Assembly (NCBI GenBank): GCA_027623815.1
Contig: JAQBUV010000014.1
Location: 1 to 39,780, forward strand
DNA from: Casp-Chloro-G3 sp002816715
GTDB taxonomy: Bacteria; Chloroflexota; Dehalococcoidia; Lucifugimonadales; UBA3495
DNA length: 39,780 nucleotides
Direction of reading: 5' to 3'
This document shows, one piece after another, positions 32,634-39,780 of this stretch (its first letter is position 1; every line of letters begins with the position of its first letter). A model generated the notes under the pieces. The model did no database searches and was not told the origin of the DNA. It saw only the letters and a program-made list of their open reading frames with translations. The position numbers and the translations under genes are program-made.

Positions 32634-32918
32634 TTACCCCAACTCCTCATACAAGTCACGCCATTCCGGATTCAATGCTTCAATTAGCTCCAGCTTCCAC
32701 GAACGTTTCCATCCCTTGACGGCCTTTTCCCGTGTAATGGCGCTCTCCATGTTGGCGTGCACTTCGTACCACACCAGCATGTGTACCTGATATTGCTTGG
32801 TGAAGCCTTCGACAAAGTCGTTTTTGTGCTGCCACACGCGCTGGGCCAGGTTGGAGGTCACGCCCAAGTACAGTGTACCGTTACGCTTGCTGGCGAGGAG
32901 GTAGACGCATGGCTGACG
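32634..32918 (-). pseudogene. GIY-YIG endonuclease, probably lacking its start codon
   Basis: The frame encodes RQPCVYLLASKRNGTLYLGV, then TSNLAQRVWQHKNDFVEGFT and a tail EKAVKGWKRSWKLELIEALNPEWRDLY, the whole single-domain GIY-YIG family (VYL...YLG, catalytic Arg in QRVWQH, Glu in ITREKAVKGWKR). The expected N-terminal Met before Lys/Arg-Gln-Pro is not there, and the frame runs open into the neighbouring repeat without ATG, GTG or TTG. The first in-frame start, TTG at 32867, would remove the GIY motif. It is thus probably decayed, or begins at a rare codon. It is bracketed by exact 28-bp inverted repeats. Confidence 0.75.
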
Positions 32919-32920
32919 TT

Positions 32921-32948
32921 CTGGGTTCCGGCTTTCGCCGGAACGACG
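32921..32948 (-). repeat. 28-bp REP-like palindrome, copy 2
   Basis: This is an exact reverse complement of copy 1 (28 of 28 bases). Together they delimit a 343-bp unit (32606-32948) with the GIY-YIG frame inside. Confidence 0.85.
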
Positions 32949-33004
32949 ATAGCAACTCAGATGGTGTTCCTCATATTTAGGACTTTAGGAACTTGAATGC
33001 TCCA

Positions 33005-33178
33005 AACCCCCATCCTCTCCACAGCCCACGCCAGAAAATGGGAGGCGGCGTAAGTCTCCAGGCCAAAAGGCAACTGTCCCCATTACCCAAACGCCAACAT
33101 AAGCTCCTTGGCAAACAGCTTCATCGACCGCATCACCAGGATAACCTGCTTTAATTGAACGAGTTCTACGGTAGTTCC
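33005..33178 (-). pseudogene. gene remnant B (KLFAKELMLAFG-stop-WGQLPFGLETYAA)
   Basis: On the minus strand this reads MRSMKLFAKELMLAFG, a TAA, and in the same frame WGQLPFGLETYAASHFLAWA followed by VERMG. The second part matches remnant A. An in-frame stop in otherwise protein-like sequence suggests a decayed gene. It lies just downstream of the HpcH/HpaI aldolase. Confidence 0.4.
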
Positions 33179-33898
33179 TCAGTTCTCCTTTTCCGTACGC
33201 AGGAATTCTCTGGCCCCGTCCAATAACAGCCTGGCAGCTCCGGTGGCTACGGTTACGTCGGAGGTCATCTTTCTGCCAGCGGCGTGTACTCTGGCGGCCA
33301 CTTCGGCTTCAAACTCCTTGACCATTGGATGATTCGGTTGGCCCGGCAAACCCATTGATTGGGCAATGTCCTGGGCTCCAGAGCTGAACAGGTCGATTCC
33401 CGCCACCGCTATGATGTCGTCCAGATGTTCCAGGACTTCAATGTCTTCCAACTGGGCCATCACCAGAATCTGGGAATTGGTATGCTCCATATATTCCAGA
33501 CCCGAAGGATAATCTCCGTGGTAGGCGCCCCTCCCCGAACCGAAGCTCCGCTTGCCCCTGGGGGCGTACCGGCAGGAATCGGCCAATTGTTGCGCCCGCA
33601 GCCCGTTGGTGATGTGTGGGCCGGTGATGCCCATAATGCCTCGATCCAGAAACCGCAAAATGGTTGATGGATCAATGTTGGGCACTCGCGCCATTGGGGT
33701 CAGCCCCGCCATATCGGCCACCCGGCACAGGTCGTCGATGCTTTCCGGGGTGAATGGGCCATGTTCGGAGTCAAAAGAAACGTAGTCCAAACCCGCCTGT
33801 CCCATCAATTCCACCACCGCAGTGGAGGGGAAGGTAAGACTGCAGCCGTAGGACTTCTGGCCAGCCTGCATCTTGGTAACGACGTTATTTGTACGCAT
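33179..33898 (-). CDS. HpcH/HpaI aldolase/citrate lyase family protein
   Basis: The 239-residue protein has the TIM-barrel signature of class II pyruvate aldolases. FPSTAVVELMGQAGLDYVSFDSEHGPFTPESI carries the Glu-His pair. MARVPNIDPSTILRFLDRGIMGITGPHI is the central segment, and LVMAQLEDIEVLEHLDDIIAVAGIDLFSSGAQDIAQSMGL holds the metal-binding Glu and Asp. Known members cleave 4-hydroxy-2-oxoacids to pyruvate and an aldehyde in ring-cleavage catabolism. The Arg that precedes the usual AxRYPP loop is present in ADSCRYAPRGKRSFG. The ATG at 33898 has only a modest ribosome-binding site. The substrate is unknown. Confidence 0.92.
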   Translation of the reverse strand: MRTNNVVTKMQAGQKSYGCSLTFPSTAVVELMGQAGLDYVSFDSEHGPFTPESIDDLCRVADMAGLTPMARVPNIDPSTILRFLDRGIMGITGPHITNGLRAQQLADSCRYAPRGKRSFGSGRGAYHGDYPSGLEYMEHTNSQILVMAQLEDIEVLEHLDDIIAVAGIDLFSSGAQDIAQSMGLPGQPNHPMVKEFEAEVAARVHAAGRKMTSDVTVATGAARLLLDGAREFLRTEKEN

Positions 33899-34087
33899 GA
33901 TATGTATCCTCAGGTTAGCGCTAAGAATTATTGTATTCGACTGATATGTACAGCTAAGACTTCAGGATTTGCCGTCTTGACGATGAGTGCTCGCTCGAGT
34001 GCTCCCTAGCGAGAGGCATATCCGCACCGATCAACCGCTCCGGTTCTCCGGGACCTATTAGTCGACCGTCGGGAATGCGGAGGGCAT

Positions 34088-34921
34088 CTACCGCCTGGCT
34101 GGCGCTTGCAGCATCGGCCAGAGTTGGTGGGCGGTCTCGCCCATGATCCATTTGCGGTCGTTGTCGGATAGCCAGGGCAAGGCAGTTTGTCCGAGTTGCA
34201 CCTGGCCGATGTAACCGCCGTCACGAGAAGAGGGAAAGTTGGAGCCCCACATTACGCGCCGTGGCGTGAAGGCCTCAATAACGCGCTTGAAGAGTTCCTG
34301 GTCGGGCGATGTCAGATTGGCGTAGGGGCCGAGGCTGGTGCTGGAAATACGCAGATATGCGTTGGACAGCTTGGCCAGGGCTTCCAGTGCGGTCGTCATT
34401 CCGGCCTTGTCCTCAGCTCCACTCCATCCGGCGAAGTGGTCCGGCGCAAATATGACGTTGGGGTGCCGGGCGGCTATGTTCCGCATCTGGTTGACTACCG
34501 CCGGTCGGCCTCCGCCGCCGATGGAGATCGGGACGCCGAGGCTTTCGGCGCGTTGCCAGATGGTGTCGCATCGGGGGTCGTCGGGCGCGGACTGGCTCTG
34601 CAGGCGCACGCCGTTCATGCCGTGTTCGTTCACCCAATAAGAGAGCTTGTCCGCGGCATCGGGCGCAGCCGGGTCCAGAATCCCCACGGAAACAGTTCGC
34701 GGGGCGTACAGCTTGGCGCTGTCGCACTGGTAGGAGTTATCTAGGCCGTAGGTGGCGTTGGGCTGCACCAGAGTGGCGCAATCCACGCCGGTCCGGTCCA
34801 TCTCCGTGATCAGGTCTTCGACGTCGTTGCTAACCTCGGTGGACCATCCCCGTGCGCCAGGATCGAGCGGGTGCTTGACCTTGTCGCTGCTGACCACGTG
34901 GGTGTGAGTGTCGATTATCAT
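34088..34921 (-). CDS. amidohydrolase family protein (amidohydrolase 2, TIM barrel)
   Basis: The 277-residue protein starts at the ATG at 34921 (MIIDTHTHVVSSDKVKHPL), where DTHTH gives the first metal ligands and GGAG is 7 nt upstream; a longer frame adds 29 unrelated residues. Further ligands are the His in FAPDHFAGWSG and the Asp/Asn region MWGSNFPSSRDGG. This is the branch of decarboxylases and lactonases (gamma-resorcylate decarboxylase, 2-pyrone-4,6-dicarboxylate hydrolase). The late Asp common in the family is Asn here (GSNFP), as in some pyrone-dicarboxylate lactonase relatives. It lies near the aldolase, on the same strand, 190 bp upstream. Confidence 0.9.
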   Translation of the reverse strand: MIIDTHTHVVSSDKVKHPLDPGARGWSTEVSNDVEDLITEMDRTGVDCATLVQPNATYGLDNSYQCDSAKLYAPRTVSVGILDPAAPDAADKLSYWVNEHGMNGVRLQSQSAPDDPRCDTIWQRAESLGVPISIGGGGRPAVVNQMRNIAARHPNVIFAPDHFAGWSGAEDKAGMTTALEALAKLSNAYLRISSTSLGPYANLTSPDQELFKRVIEAFTPRRVMWGSNFPSSRDGGYIGQVQLGQTALPWLSDNDRKWIMGETAHQLWPMLQAPARR

Positions 34922-35039
34922 AGCGTTGCTCCTGGCTATAGGAATTGCGTTAAACAGGCCGAGTCTACCACTCGGCTCCGGATGATTTAATGGCTTCGAT
35001 ACCGTCACTAACTCTGGATGTAATCCAAGTCATTGGTGG

Positions 35040-35288
35040 TTACCCTTCAATTTGAACACCCGAGTTTTCTAAAGTTACCCGGACAATTTCCTGTAGATAT
35101 TCGTCGATCTCCGCCCTTAGATTAACCGTGTCGTCGTCCCGGAGCAGAGCAAGTTTTTCCAGGTCATGCTCAATTGCTTCCAATTCGGCATCGGTCAGTG
35201 GTTTGATTTCCTGCCCTGGATATCCTTCCCTAATGACCGAAAGTAGAGCTTCATAAAGACCCTCAGGGAGGGAATGCCCGTGCGTCAT
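35040..35288 (-). CDS. small acidic helical protein (82 aa), unknown
   Basis: The 82-residue protein is rich in Glu, Asp and Leu: PEGLYEALLSVIREGYPGQE, then LTDAELEAIEHDLEKLALL, then VNLRAEIDEYLQEIVRVTLE. It is predicted to be almost all helical and soluble. AGGTAGG lies upstream of the ATG. It is 119 bp upstream of the amidohydrolase on the same strand. No partner toxin or DNA-binding motif is seen. I do not recognise a family. Confidence 0.6.
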   Translation of the reverse strand: MTHGHSLPEGLYEALLSVIREGYPGQEIKPLTDAELEAIEHDLEKLALLRDDDTVNLRAEIDEYLQEIVRVTLENSGVQIEG

Positions 35289-35428
35289 AATGGCCTACCT
35301 CGCTGTCTGTTGTCGGTTGATGATACGGCCCTGTCAACCGAACTCGCCGATGGAACTCACCGGGGCGTTCGCGATGGAACGCCCCCACTTTTACCCGAAA
35401 CCCGGCAAATAAGAAGCCGACGGAGACA

Positions 35429-35791
35429 TCACCCCGTCGGAAGCCAGCTACCCTTTTCTAAAGGTACTGCTAAGGAGACCCGAGACTCGTCGCCGATCCC
35501 ACGGGTGATGTGACCATGTCCGGTGGTGTCTTGGGCGATGAGCACATCACCGGGATGGAGGCGTTTTATTGTCCCGTCGGCTACCTCAATCTCGGAGATT
35601 CCCGCCAGGTGCGCAACGTACTGAACACGGGAAGCATTGTGGTAGTCGTCTACTTTAGGTGATGGGCTTTGATTGAGTCTAGTTGGCCCTGCTCCGATAT
35701 GGTTGACGATTTCAGCGAACTGATCAGTGGTTACATCTAGCAGATGGGACTCACCATCTGCGCCAGGGTAAACTGTCACTATTTGTATCAT
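35429..35791 (-). CDS. cupin-domain protein
   Basis: The 120-residue protein starts at the ATG at 35791 (MIQIVTVYPGADGESHLLDV), with GGAGG 5 nt upstream. The strand pattern ISEIEVADGTIKRLHPGDVLIAQDTTGHGHITRGIG matches the second cupin motif (G-x5-P-x-G-x2-H-x3-N region) with His-rich GHGH; the first motif is weakly conserved (SRVQYVAHLAGI). Similar proteins bind a metal and act as small dioxygenases, isomerases or storage proteins. The function is not clear. It lies between the 82-aa gene and the luciferase-like oxidoreductase. Confidence 0.78.
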   Translation of the reverse strand: MIQIVTVYPGADGESHLLDVTTDQFAEIVNHIGAGPTRLNQSPSPKVDDYHNASRVQYVAHLAGISEIEVADGTIKRLHPGDVLIAQDTTGHGHITRGIGDESRVSLAVPLEKGSWLPTG

Positions 35792-35856
35792 CAGACCCTC
35801 CATGCGCAAGTTTGGTTTTCAGGTAGATAGTATATGGCGGTGCCACTTGCCAGGGA

Positions 35857-37023
35857 TTATTGATTCCCCGCCAAATAAGAATCGGTGGCCCGCTTCAAGC
35901 CAGCCCTTCGGTTAGCTTGGAGCGCTTCCTTCATGCTGGACGACCTCTGGTTGGATTCAATGATTCCGGTAAGGCTACCCTGGAATTGCGGCATGACGTA
36001 GCGAGCCATTAGCTCGTAGCTGCGGTGCAGCTTGTCGCGGGGGGCCCAGTCCTCCGCTCGCAGCAGCAGTCCGCCGAACCCGCCGCTGGCTTCCTGGAGA
36101 CGCTCGATACCAGCGATGCAATCATCTGGAGTTCCTACGATCCACTGGTTGTGCTCCACCATGTAGTCGACCACCTCATTGGCGGGCACTGGCGGAATCG
36201 GATTGCCATTGGTGCCGCCGGTGTATTCGGTGACCACGCGACCGGCTCCCACCCGGATATCTTCAAAGGCCTGTTCCCGGGTTTCGGCCAGGTGACACCC
36301 GACCGACAACCGCCAGTCTTCACGATGCACAGTATTTCCGTGTTCGGCGGCCGCCTTTTCCGCAATAGCCCATTGGTCCTTCAAGCTGGTGCTTCTAACT
36401 ACGTCGCGAGGCACGCTCAGTGAGATTACCGAGGTGCCGTGCTTGCCCGCCAAAAGCACGCCAGCGGGCGATTGAACCGATGCCACGGCTACCGGAAGGC
36501 TCGGCTTCTGATAAGGCCGCAGTTGTAGCGTCGCGTCGCGCAGCTTGAACCAGTCGGTCTCGCAAGTCACTGGTTCGCTGCCGTCCAGAAGCTGCATGAT
36601 CACTCCCAGCGACTCGTCCATCATCTCCCGTTGCCGCTCTGGATCAATGCAGAACATATTCGCGTCGGAGGCCAAAGCTCCGGGCCCCACGCCCAGCATT
36701 ACGCGCCCTCGGGTCAGGTGGTCCAACAACACCATGCGATTAGCCACCATGTAGGGACTGTGGTAGGGCAGGCTGATTACGCCGGTGCCCAAGCGAATGT
36801 GGCGGGTGCGACCAGCGGCGGCGGCAATGAATACTTCTGGGGAGGCGATAGTCTCCCAGCCTCCGCTGTGGTGCTCGCCAATCCAGGCTTCGTCGAATCC
36901 CAGATCGTCCAGCCACTCGATCAATTCCAGGTCTCGTTCCAAGGCCAATGTCGGGTTCTCACCCACGCGGTGAAAGGGAGCCATAAAAGTACCGAAGGTC
37001 ATGTTGTCGGTTAGTGCAGGCAT
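35857..37023 (-). CDS. LLM-class flavin-dependent oxidoreductase (bacterial luciferase-like)
   Basis: The 388-residue protein has the TIM-barrel pattern of the luciferase-like monooxygenases. GENPTLALERDLELIEWLDDLGFDEAWIGEHHSGGWETIASPEVFIAAAAGRT has the EHH motif. IRLGTGVISLPYHSPYMVANRMVLLDHLTRGRVMLGVGPG follows, and a C-terminal FGGLLLRAEDWAPRDK. FMNH2, supplied by a separate reductase, and O2 are used to oxidise small organic molecules such as alkanesulfonates, alkanes or chelators. No reductase is adjacent. SD GGAGAG lies close to the ATG at 37023. Such enzymes are abundant in SAR202-type genomes. Confidence 0.94.
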   Translation of the reverse strand: MPALTDNMTFGTFMAPFHRVGENPTLALERDLELIEWLDDLGFDEAWIGEHHSGGWETIASPEVFIAAAAGRTRHIRLGTGVISLPYHSPYMVANRMVLLDHLTRGRVMLGVGPGALASDANMFCIDPERQREMMDESLGVIMQLLDGSEPVTCETDWFKLRDATLQLRPYQKPSLPVAVASVQSPAGVLLAGKHGTSVISLSVPRDVVRSTSLKDQWAIAEKAAAEHGNTVHREDWRLSVGCHLAETREQAFEDIRVGAGRVVTEYTGGTNGNPIPPVPANEVVDYMVEHNQWIVGTPDDCIAGIERLQEASGGFGGLLLRAEDWAPRDKLHRSYELMARYVMPQFQGSLTGIIESNQRSSSMKEALQANRRAGLKRATDSYLAGNQ

Positions 37024-37188
37024 TTGTCTCTCCTCCGTTTACCTTGGATCGCCGCGACGGACTGCCGATTTGTGCCAGCCGGAGTCGTACCGGTCCATTC
37101 AATGATCAGATCAATCTATATTGGACTCTATTTGCCAGGGAATTTGTATACCGATTAACGGCCATTGGTGAAGAAGGCGGGCTAGTTT

Positions 37189-37593
37189 CTAGTAAATATT
37201 GTGCCAGTCGGCATGCCACATGACTTCAATGCGGTTTCCGTCCGGGTCACTGACGAATCCGCGTAGCTTGCCGCCATTCACGTTGGGTTCCTGGATAAAA
37301 GAGACTCCCACACGGGCCAGATTGGCTACCCACGCTTCCCAGTTTTCCACCTCGACGGCAAAGTGGTTCCGCTCGTGAGGGTTGACATCTTCCCTCTCCG
37401 CTATATGAACCTCAGAGCTACCCAGCTTCAAGTACCGGGGTTGATCCTCAGTCCATTCAGCATCGAATACTTTCTTGTACCATTCCTGGCTACGTTTCAC
37501 GTCGCTGGTTGAGACGTTAGCGTGCTGGATGCAGCTAACCCGGATGCTGCCTTCAGGCACGTTGGCTGGGATATAGGGATTTCTTTCCGACAT
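37189..37593 (-). CDS. VOC superfamily protein (glyoxalase/dioxygenase-like)
   Basis: The 134-residue protein starts at the ATG at 37593 (MSERNPYIPANVPEGSIRVS), with GGAGGA upstream; an alternative ATG at 37608 has no site of its own. VOC marks are IQHANVSTSDVKRSQEWYKKVFDAEW, ERNHFAVEVENWEAWVANLARVGV and FVSDPDGNRIEVMWH. His in IQHANV, His in RNHFAV and Glu in NRIEVM form the metal triad. It resembles the VOC gene at 29.8 kb only at family level. The substrate is unknown. Confidence 0.88.
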   Translation of the reverse strand: MSERNPYIPANVPEGSIRVSCIQHANVSTSDVKRSQEWYKKVFDAEWTEDQPRYLKLGSSEVHIAEREDVNPHERNHFAVEVENWEAWVANLARVGVSFIQEPNVNGGKLRGFVSDPDGNRIEVMWHADWHNIY

Positions 37594-37843
37594 CAGAATT
37601 TCCTCCAATAGAATATATTCCAGATATTGAACAGATTACGCTGATATAGACCGCTCTAGGATGTAGCGGACTATAGGACGGTTCTCATCGAGCGTCAAGT
37701 AATTTTACGTAAAAACTACTGCAATCTGTCTTGAGGCCGGTCTAAGGTGCTGAAGATTGTCATCAAGATAGCCACCTGAGGCACTGTGAGCATTTATACC
37801 CAAGTGTACTAGTGCCTTGTCAATTGTGTTTTGATTGGTGGCG

Positions 37844-37866
37844 TCCTCTCCCCTTGTGGGAGAGGA
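37844..37866. repeat. CCTCTCCC/GGGAGAGG hairpin repeat
   Basis: A perfect 9-bp stem with a 5-nt loop. A related sequence occurs in the hemC to cobA-hemD spacer near 19.65-19.72 kb. Confidence 0.6.
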
Positions 37867-37900
37867 ATGAGGAGAGGGGAATCACCCTCACCCCCTCAAA

Positions 37901-37977
37901 ACCGCGAGGCGCAAAGTTCGCCGAGATTGTTCTGGTTACTTCTTTCCAGTCTCAGCGTTCTCTGCGCCCCTGCGGTG
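37901..37977. repeat. 77-bp imperfect inverted repeat (ACCGCGAGGCGCA arms)
   Basis: The left arm ACCGCGAGGCGCAAAG...CGAGA is matched by the right arm TCTCAGCG...TCTGCGCC...GCGGT with a few mismatches. It reads as a long hairpin, and is a typical dispersed intergenic repeat. Confidence 0.55.
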
Positions 37978-38011
37978 AGATCTTAGATAGTCACCAGGCA
38001 GCCAGCCGGGA

Positions 38012-39586
38012 TTAACCCGCCGCAATCCAGTCGACGACACGTTCTCCGATCATGAGAACCGTTGGATGAACCCCGCCTGACCGGGGAATGCGCGGCATCA
38101 CCGACGCGTCGGCTACCCACAATCCTTGGATTCCCTTAACTCGGCAGTATTGATCAACCACCGTCATCGGGTCTGAATCAAGCCCCATCTTGCAAGTACC
38201 GGACACGTGCCGGGCCGTTCCCACGGTCTGGCGTATCCAGAGATCCAGGGCGTCGTCGTCGGCCAGAATGTCATCCGTTGGGCTGATTCGGTGGTCGACA
38301 ACGTCTTTGTACTCGTCGGATTCCAGAATTCTAACCCCGAATCGTATGCCTTCCCTCACCCGTCGAATGTCGTCGGGATGCTGAAGATAACGGTAGTTAA
38401 ATGACGGCTGTACTCCGGGGTCGGCAGATGCCAACTTGACGTATCCTGAGCCATTGGGTAACCCGAGAGTACACGATATGCGCGCCGCCCGGTCGGCTGG
38501 AACGTCACCGGTGAGGTACCTGGTCCGTACACCGGCAACACGCTCCGCTCGCTCGTCGACGACCGTGTTGGTCCTCAGCAACATATCGTTGACTTCGCTT
38601 GACCCATCGGAGGTGTAGTGCAATCCAAAGTGCGCCGCATCGGGATCAGCCTCTAGGGAGATTCCGTCTTTGACCTTGAAGTTAATATGAACGCTGAGGT
38701 GGTTCCACAGACCCTGTCCAACACCGGGGAGTTCTTTAATCTGGGGTATCCCAAATTGCTCAAGTTGGTCCTTGGGGCCGATTCCCGACAGCATGAGCAG
38801 TTGGGGTGATCGGATAGCCCCGGAACTCAGCACCACCCGGTGCGCTTCGACGGTGAAAACCTCGCCCCCGCTTTCGGCTTCCACGCCGACAGCCTTTAAA
38901 CCCTCGAACAATATCTTGCGGACGTAAACCCCTCCCCGCACGGTGAGGTTAAGACAATGGCGCATTGGGCTGAGGTGGGTGATAGCAGCGCTCATTCTCA
39001 TGCCGCCCAGGTTGTTGGTGGGAGACACGCCGACGCCAGATGGGTTCGGGCCATTGGTATCCTCTACGGGGCTGAACCCAGCCTCCAAACAGGCGGCACG
39101 GAAGGCTTTTTGGATGGCCGGCAATTCCCCTGACTGGCGACGCCGGACTGGCATTGGCCCGTCGGTGCCGTGGAAATCATCTCGAATATCTAGGTCATGC
39201 TCCAATTTTCGATAGAAAGGCAGAACCTTGTCATAAGACCATTCACTGTTGCCGAGAGAAGCCCATGAGTCAAAATCCTCGGGTAATCCCCGTTGCATGG
39301 CCTGACCGTTGATGGAACTCCCGCCCCCAATCACCTTGCCCTGCGCTACGTGGATCTCCCCTTGCTCCTCGGTGATGGTTCCCCGCAGGGCCCAGTTGTG
39401 TTCCGAGTCTGGGGATTCCGCGTATCGGGTATGGCCGAATTTTATTTCGTCCGGAAGATTGTTGGCATCAGGGTAATCATTGCCGGCCTCCAACAACAGA
39501 ACGGACGTATTGGGATCTTCAGCCAATCTGCTGGCCAATACCGACCCAGCCGCTCCCCCGCCCACAATAACAACATCATACTTCAT
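38012..39586 (-). CDS. GMC family oxidoreductase (choline/alcohol dehydrogenase-like)
   Basis: The 524-residue flavoprotein oxidises an alcohol. It has the FAD loop VVIVGGGAAGSVLASRLAED (5-24), LLEAGNDYP, the GMC signature GKVIGGGSSINGQAMQRGLPEDFDSW, and signature 2 GAIRSPQLLMLSGIGP. The catalytic His pair is in TARHVSGTCKMG and SGGVHPTVLMIGER, where the second, in many relatives an Asn or His, is His. No signal peptide is present, so the enzyme is cytoplasmic. AGGGAGGG precedes the ATG. The substrate is unknown; polyethylene glycol, choline and sugar alcohol dehydrogenases share this form. Confidence 0.95.
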   Translation of the reverse strand: MKYDVVIVGGGAAGSVLASRLAEDPNTSVLLLEAGNDYPDANNLPDEIKFGHTRYAESPDSEHNWALRGTITEEQGEIHVAQGKVIGGGSSINGQAMQRGLPEDFDSWASLGNSEWSYDKVLPFYRKLEHDLDIRDDFHGTDGPMPVRRRQSGELPAIQKAFRAACLEAGFSPVEDTNGPNPSGVGVSPTNNLGGMRMSAAITHLSPMRHCLNLTVRGGVYVRKILFEGLKAVGVEAESGGEVFTVEAHRVVLSSGAIRSPQLLMLSGIGPKDQLEQFGIPQIKELPGVGQGLWNHLSVHINFKVKDGISLEADPDAAHFGLHYTSDGSSEVNDMLLRTNTVVDERAERVAGVRTRYLTGDVPADRAARISCTLGLPNGSGYVKLASADPGVQPSFNYRYLQHPDDIRRVREGIRFGVRILESDEYKDVVDHRISPTDDILADDDALDLWIRQTVGTARHVSGTCKMGLDSDPMTVVDQYCRVKGIQGLWVADASVMPRIPRSGGVHPTVLMIGERVVDWIAAG

Positions 39587-39750
39587 GGACCCTCCCTAAG
39601 TGCTTTGTCTTTTAGTTAATCTACCTAGCTGGGACATAACTGATTTCCCGATGCGCATTATAGCTAAAAACAACCATAGAGGCTAGAAACAGCGGCATAG
39701 GATCTGCCTGTTTCTGGAAACAGAATACTGGTGTAAACGGCGGAGCAATA
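39587..39750. promoter_or_regulatory. intergenic region before a possible new gene
   Basis: The gap holds the GMC ribosome-binding site at its left end and a hairpin AGAAACAG/CTGTTTCT (39685-39715). The latter could be an operator or leader structure for the plus-strand frame that begins at 39751. Confidence 0.35.
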
Positions 39751-39780
39751 ATGTACCGCAAGGGCGGTGAGATCAAGGCT
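39751..39780 (+). CDS. possible start of a gene cut by the window edge
   Basis: ATG at 39751 follows GGCGGAGCAATA, a plausible ribosome-binding site, and ten codons (MYRKGGEIKA) run open to the edge. Too little is present to assign a family. Confidence 0.35.
   Translation, partial: MYRKGGEIKA

Larger units (their letters stand above)
37594..38011. other. intergenic stretch with two palindromic repeats
   Basis: No gene is seen in these 418 bases. TCCTCTCCC/GGGAGAGGA (37844-37866) forms a 9-bp hairpin. A longer imperfect inverted repeat spans 37901-37977. The GMC gene ends at the right edge and the VOC gene begins at the left edge. Confidence 0.5.

Noticed and set aside
32757..32996. Plus-strand frame containing FWVPAFAGTT
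   Set aside because: It is antisense to the GIY-YIG frame, and the segment is again translated palindrome.

Overview
The window looks like a chromosomal segment of an uncultured bacterium, most likely a member of the Chloroflexota (Dehalococcoidia or SAR202-like). This is an inference from gene content and gene style. The window holds a C5-type tetrapyrrole operon that ends in a fused siroheme decarboxylase, a Vms1-like release factor beside MutS2, a nickel superoxide dismutase, and many unlinked catabolic or flavin enzymes (CaiB, HpcH aldolase, amidohydrolase, luciferase-like monooxygenase, GMC oxidoreductase). No rRNA, tRNA, CRISPR array, intact transposase or prophage was found.

Layout. 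0-2.4 kb: a 57-residue membrane peptide and an EthD/NIPSNAP-like protein on the minus strand, divergent from a DHA2-type MFS exporter. 2.7-6.5 kb (plus): rpiB, a Vms1/VLRF1-like peptidyl-tRNA hydrolase and mutS2, closely spaced, which I read as a ribosome-rescue pair behind a sugar isomerase. 6.5-14.4 kb (minus): a pentapeptide-repeat lipoprotein, a PaaG-like crotonase, a metallo-beta-lactamase-fold hydrolase, RmuC, a CBS protein, malic enzyme and IlvD. 14.7 kb (plus): sodN, preceded by a 135-bp element with perfect 19-bp terminal inverted repeats.

15.3-24.6 kb (minus) is the core of the window. In transcription order it has a MerR-type regulator, a fused AhbA/AhbB-type siroheme decarboxylase, precorrin-2 dehydrogenase, hemA, hemC, a cobA-hemD fusion, hemB, hemL and a small DUF1801-like protein. 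Together these would take glutamyl-tRNA to siroheme and then to 12,18-didecarboxysiroheme, the entry to the alternative heme route or to heme d1. hemE, hemG/Y and hemH are absent from the window, as are ahbC and ahbD.

25.3-29.7 kb (plus): an orphan molybdenum hydroxylase large subunit, a probable flavin-dependent halogenase (catalytic-type Lys72 and the W-x-W-x-I-P motif) and a DUF2277 protein. 29.8-31.6 kb: a VOC protein (minus) and a CaiB/BaiF CoA-transferase (plus). 31.6-33.1 kb is an AT-richer island with three small membrane ORFs, an inverted repeat, and a start-less GIY-YIG nuclease bracketed by exact 28-bp inverted repeats. 33.2-39.6 kb (minus): HpcH/HpaI aldolase, amidohydrolase, a small unknown, a cupin, a luciferase-like oxidoreductase, a VOC protein and a GMC oxidoreductase. 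These have separate ribosome-binding sites and fairly wide gaps, so they look like single catabolic genes rather than one operon. A plus-strand CDS may begin at the right edge.
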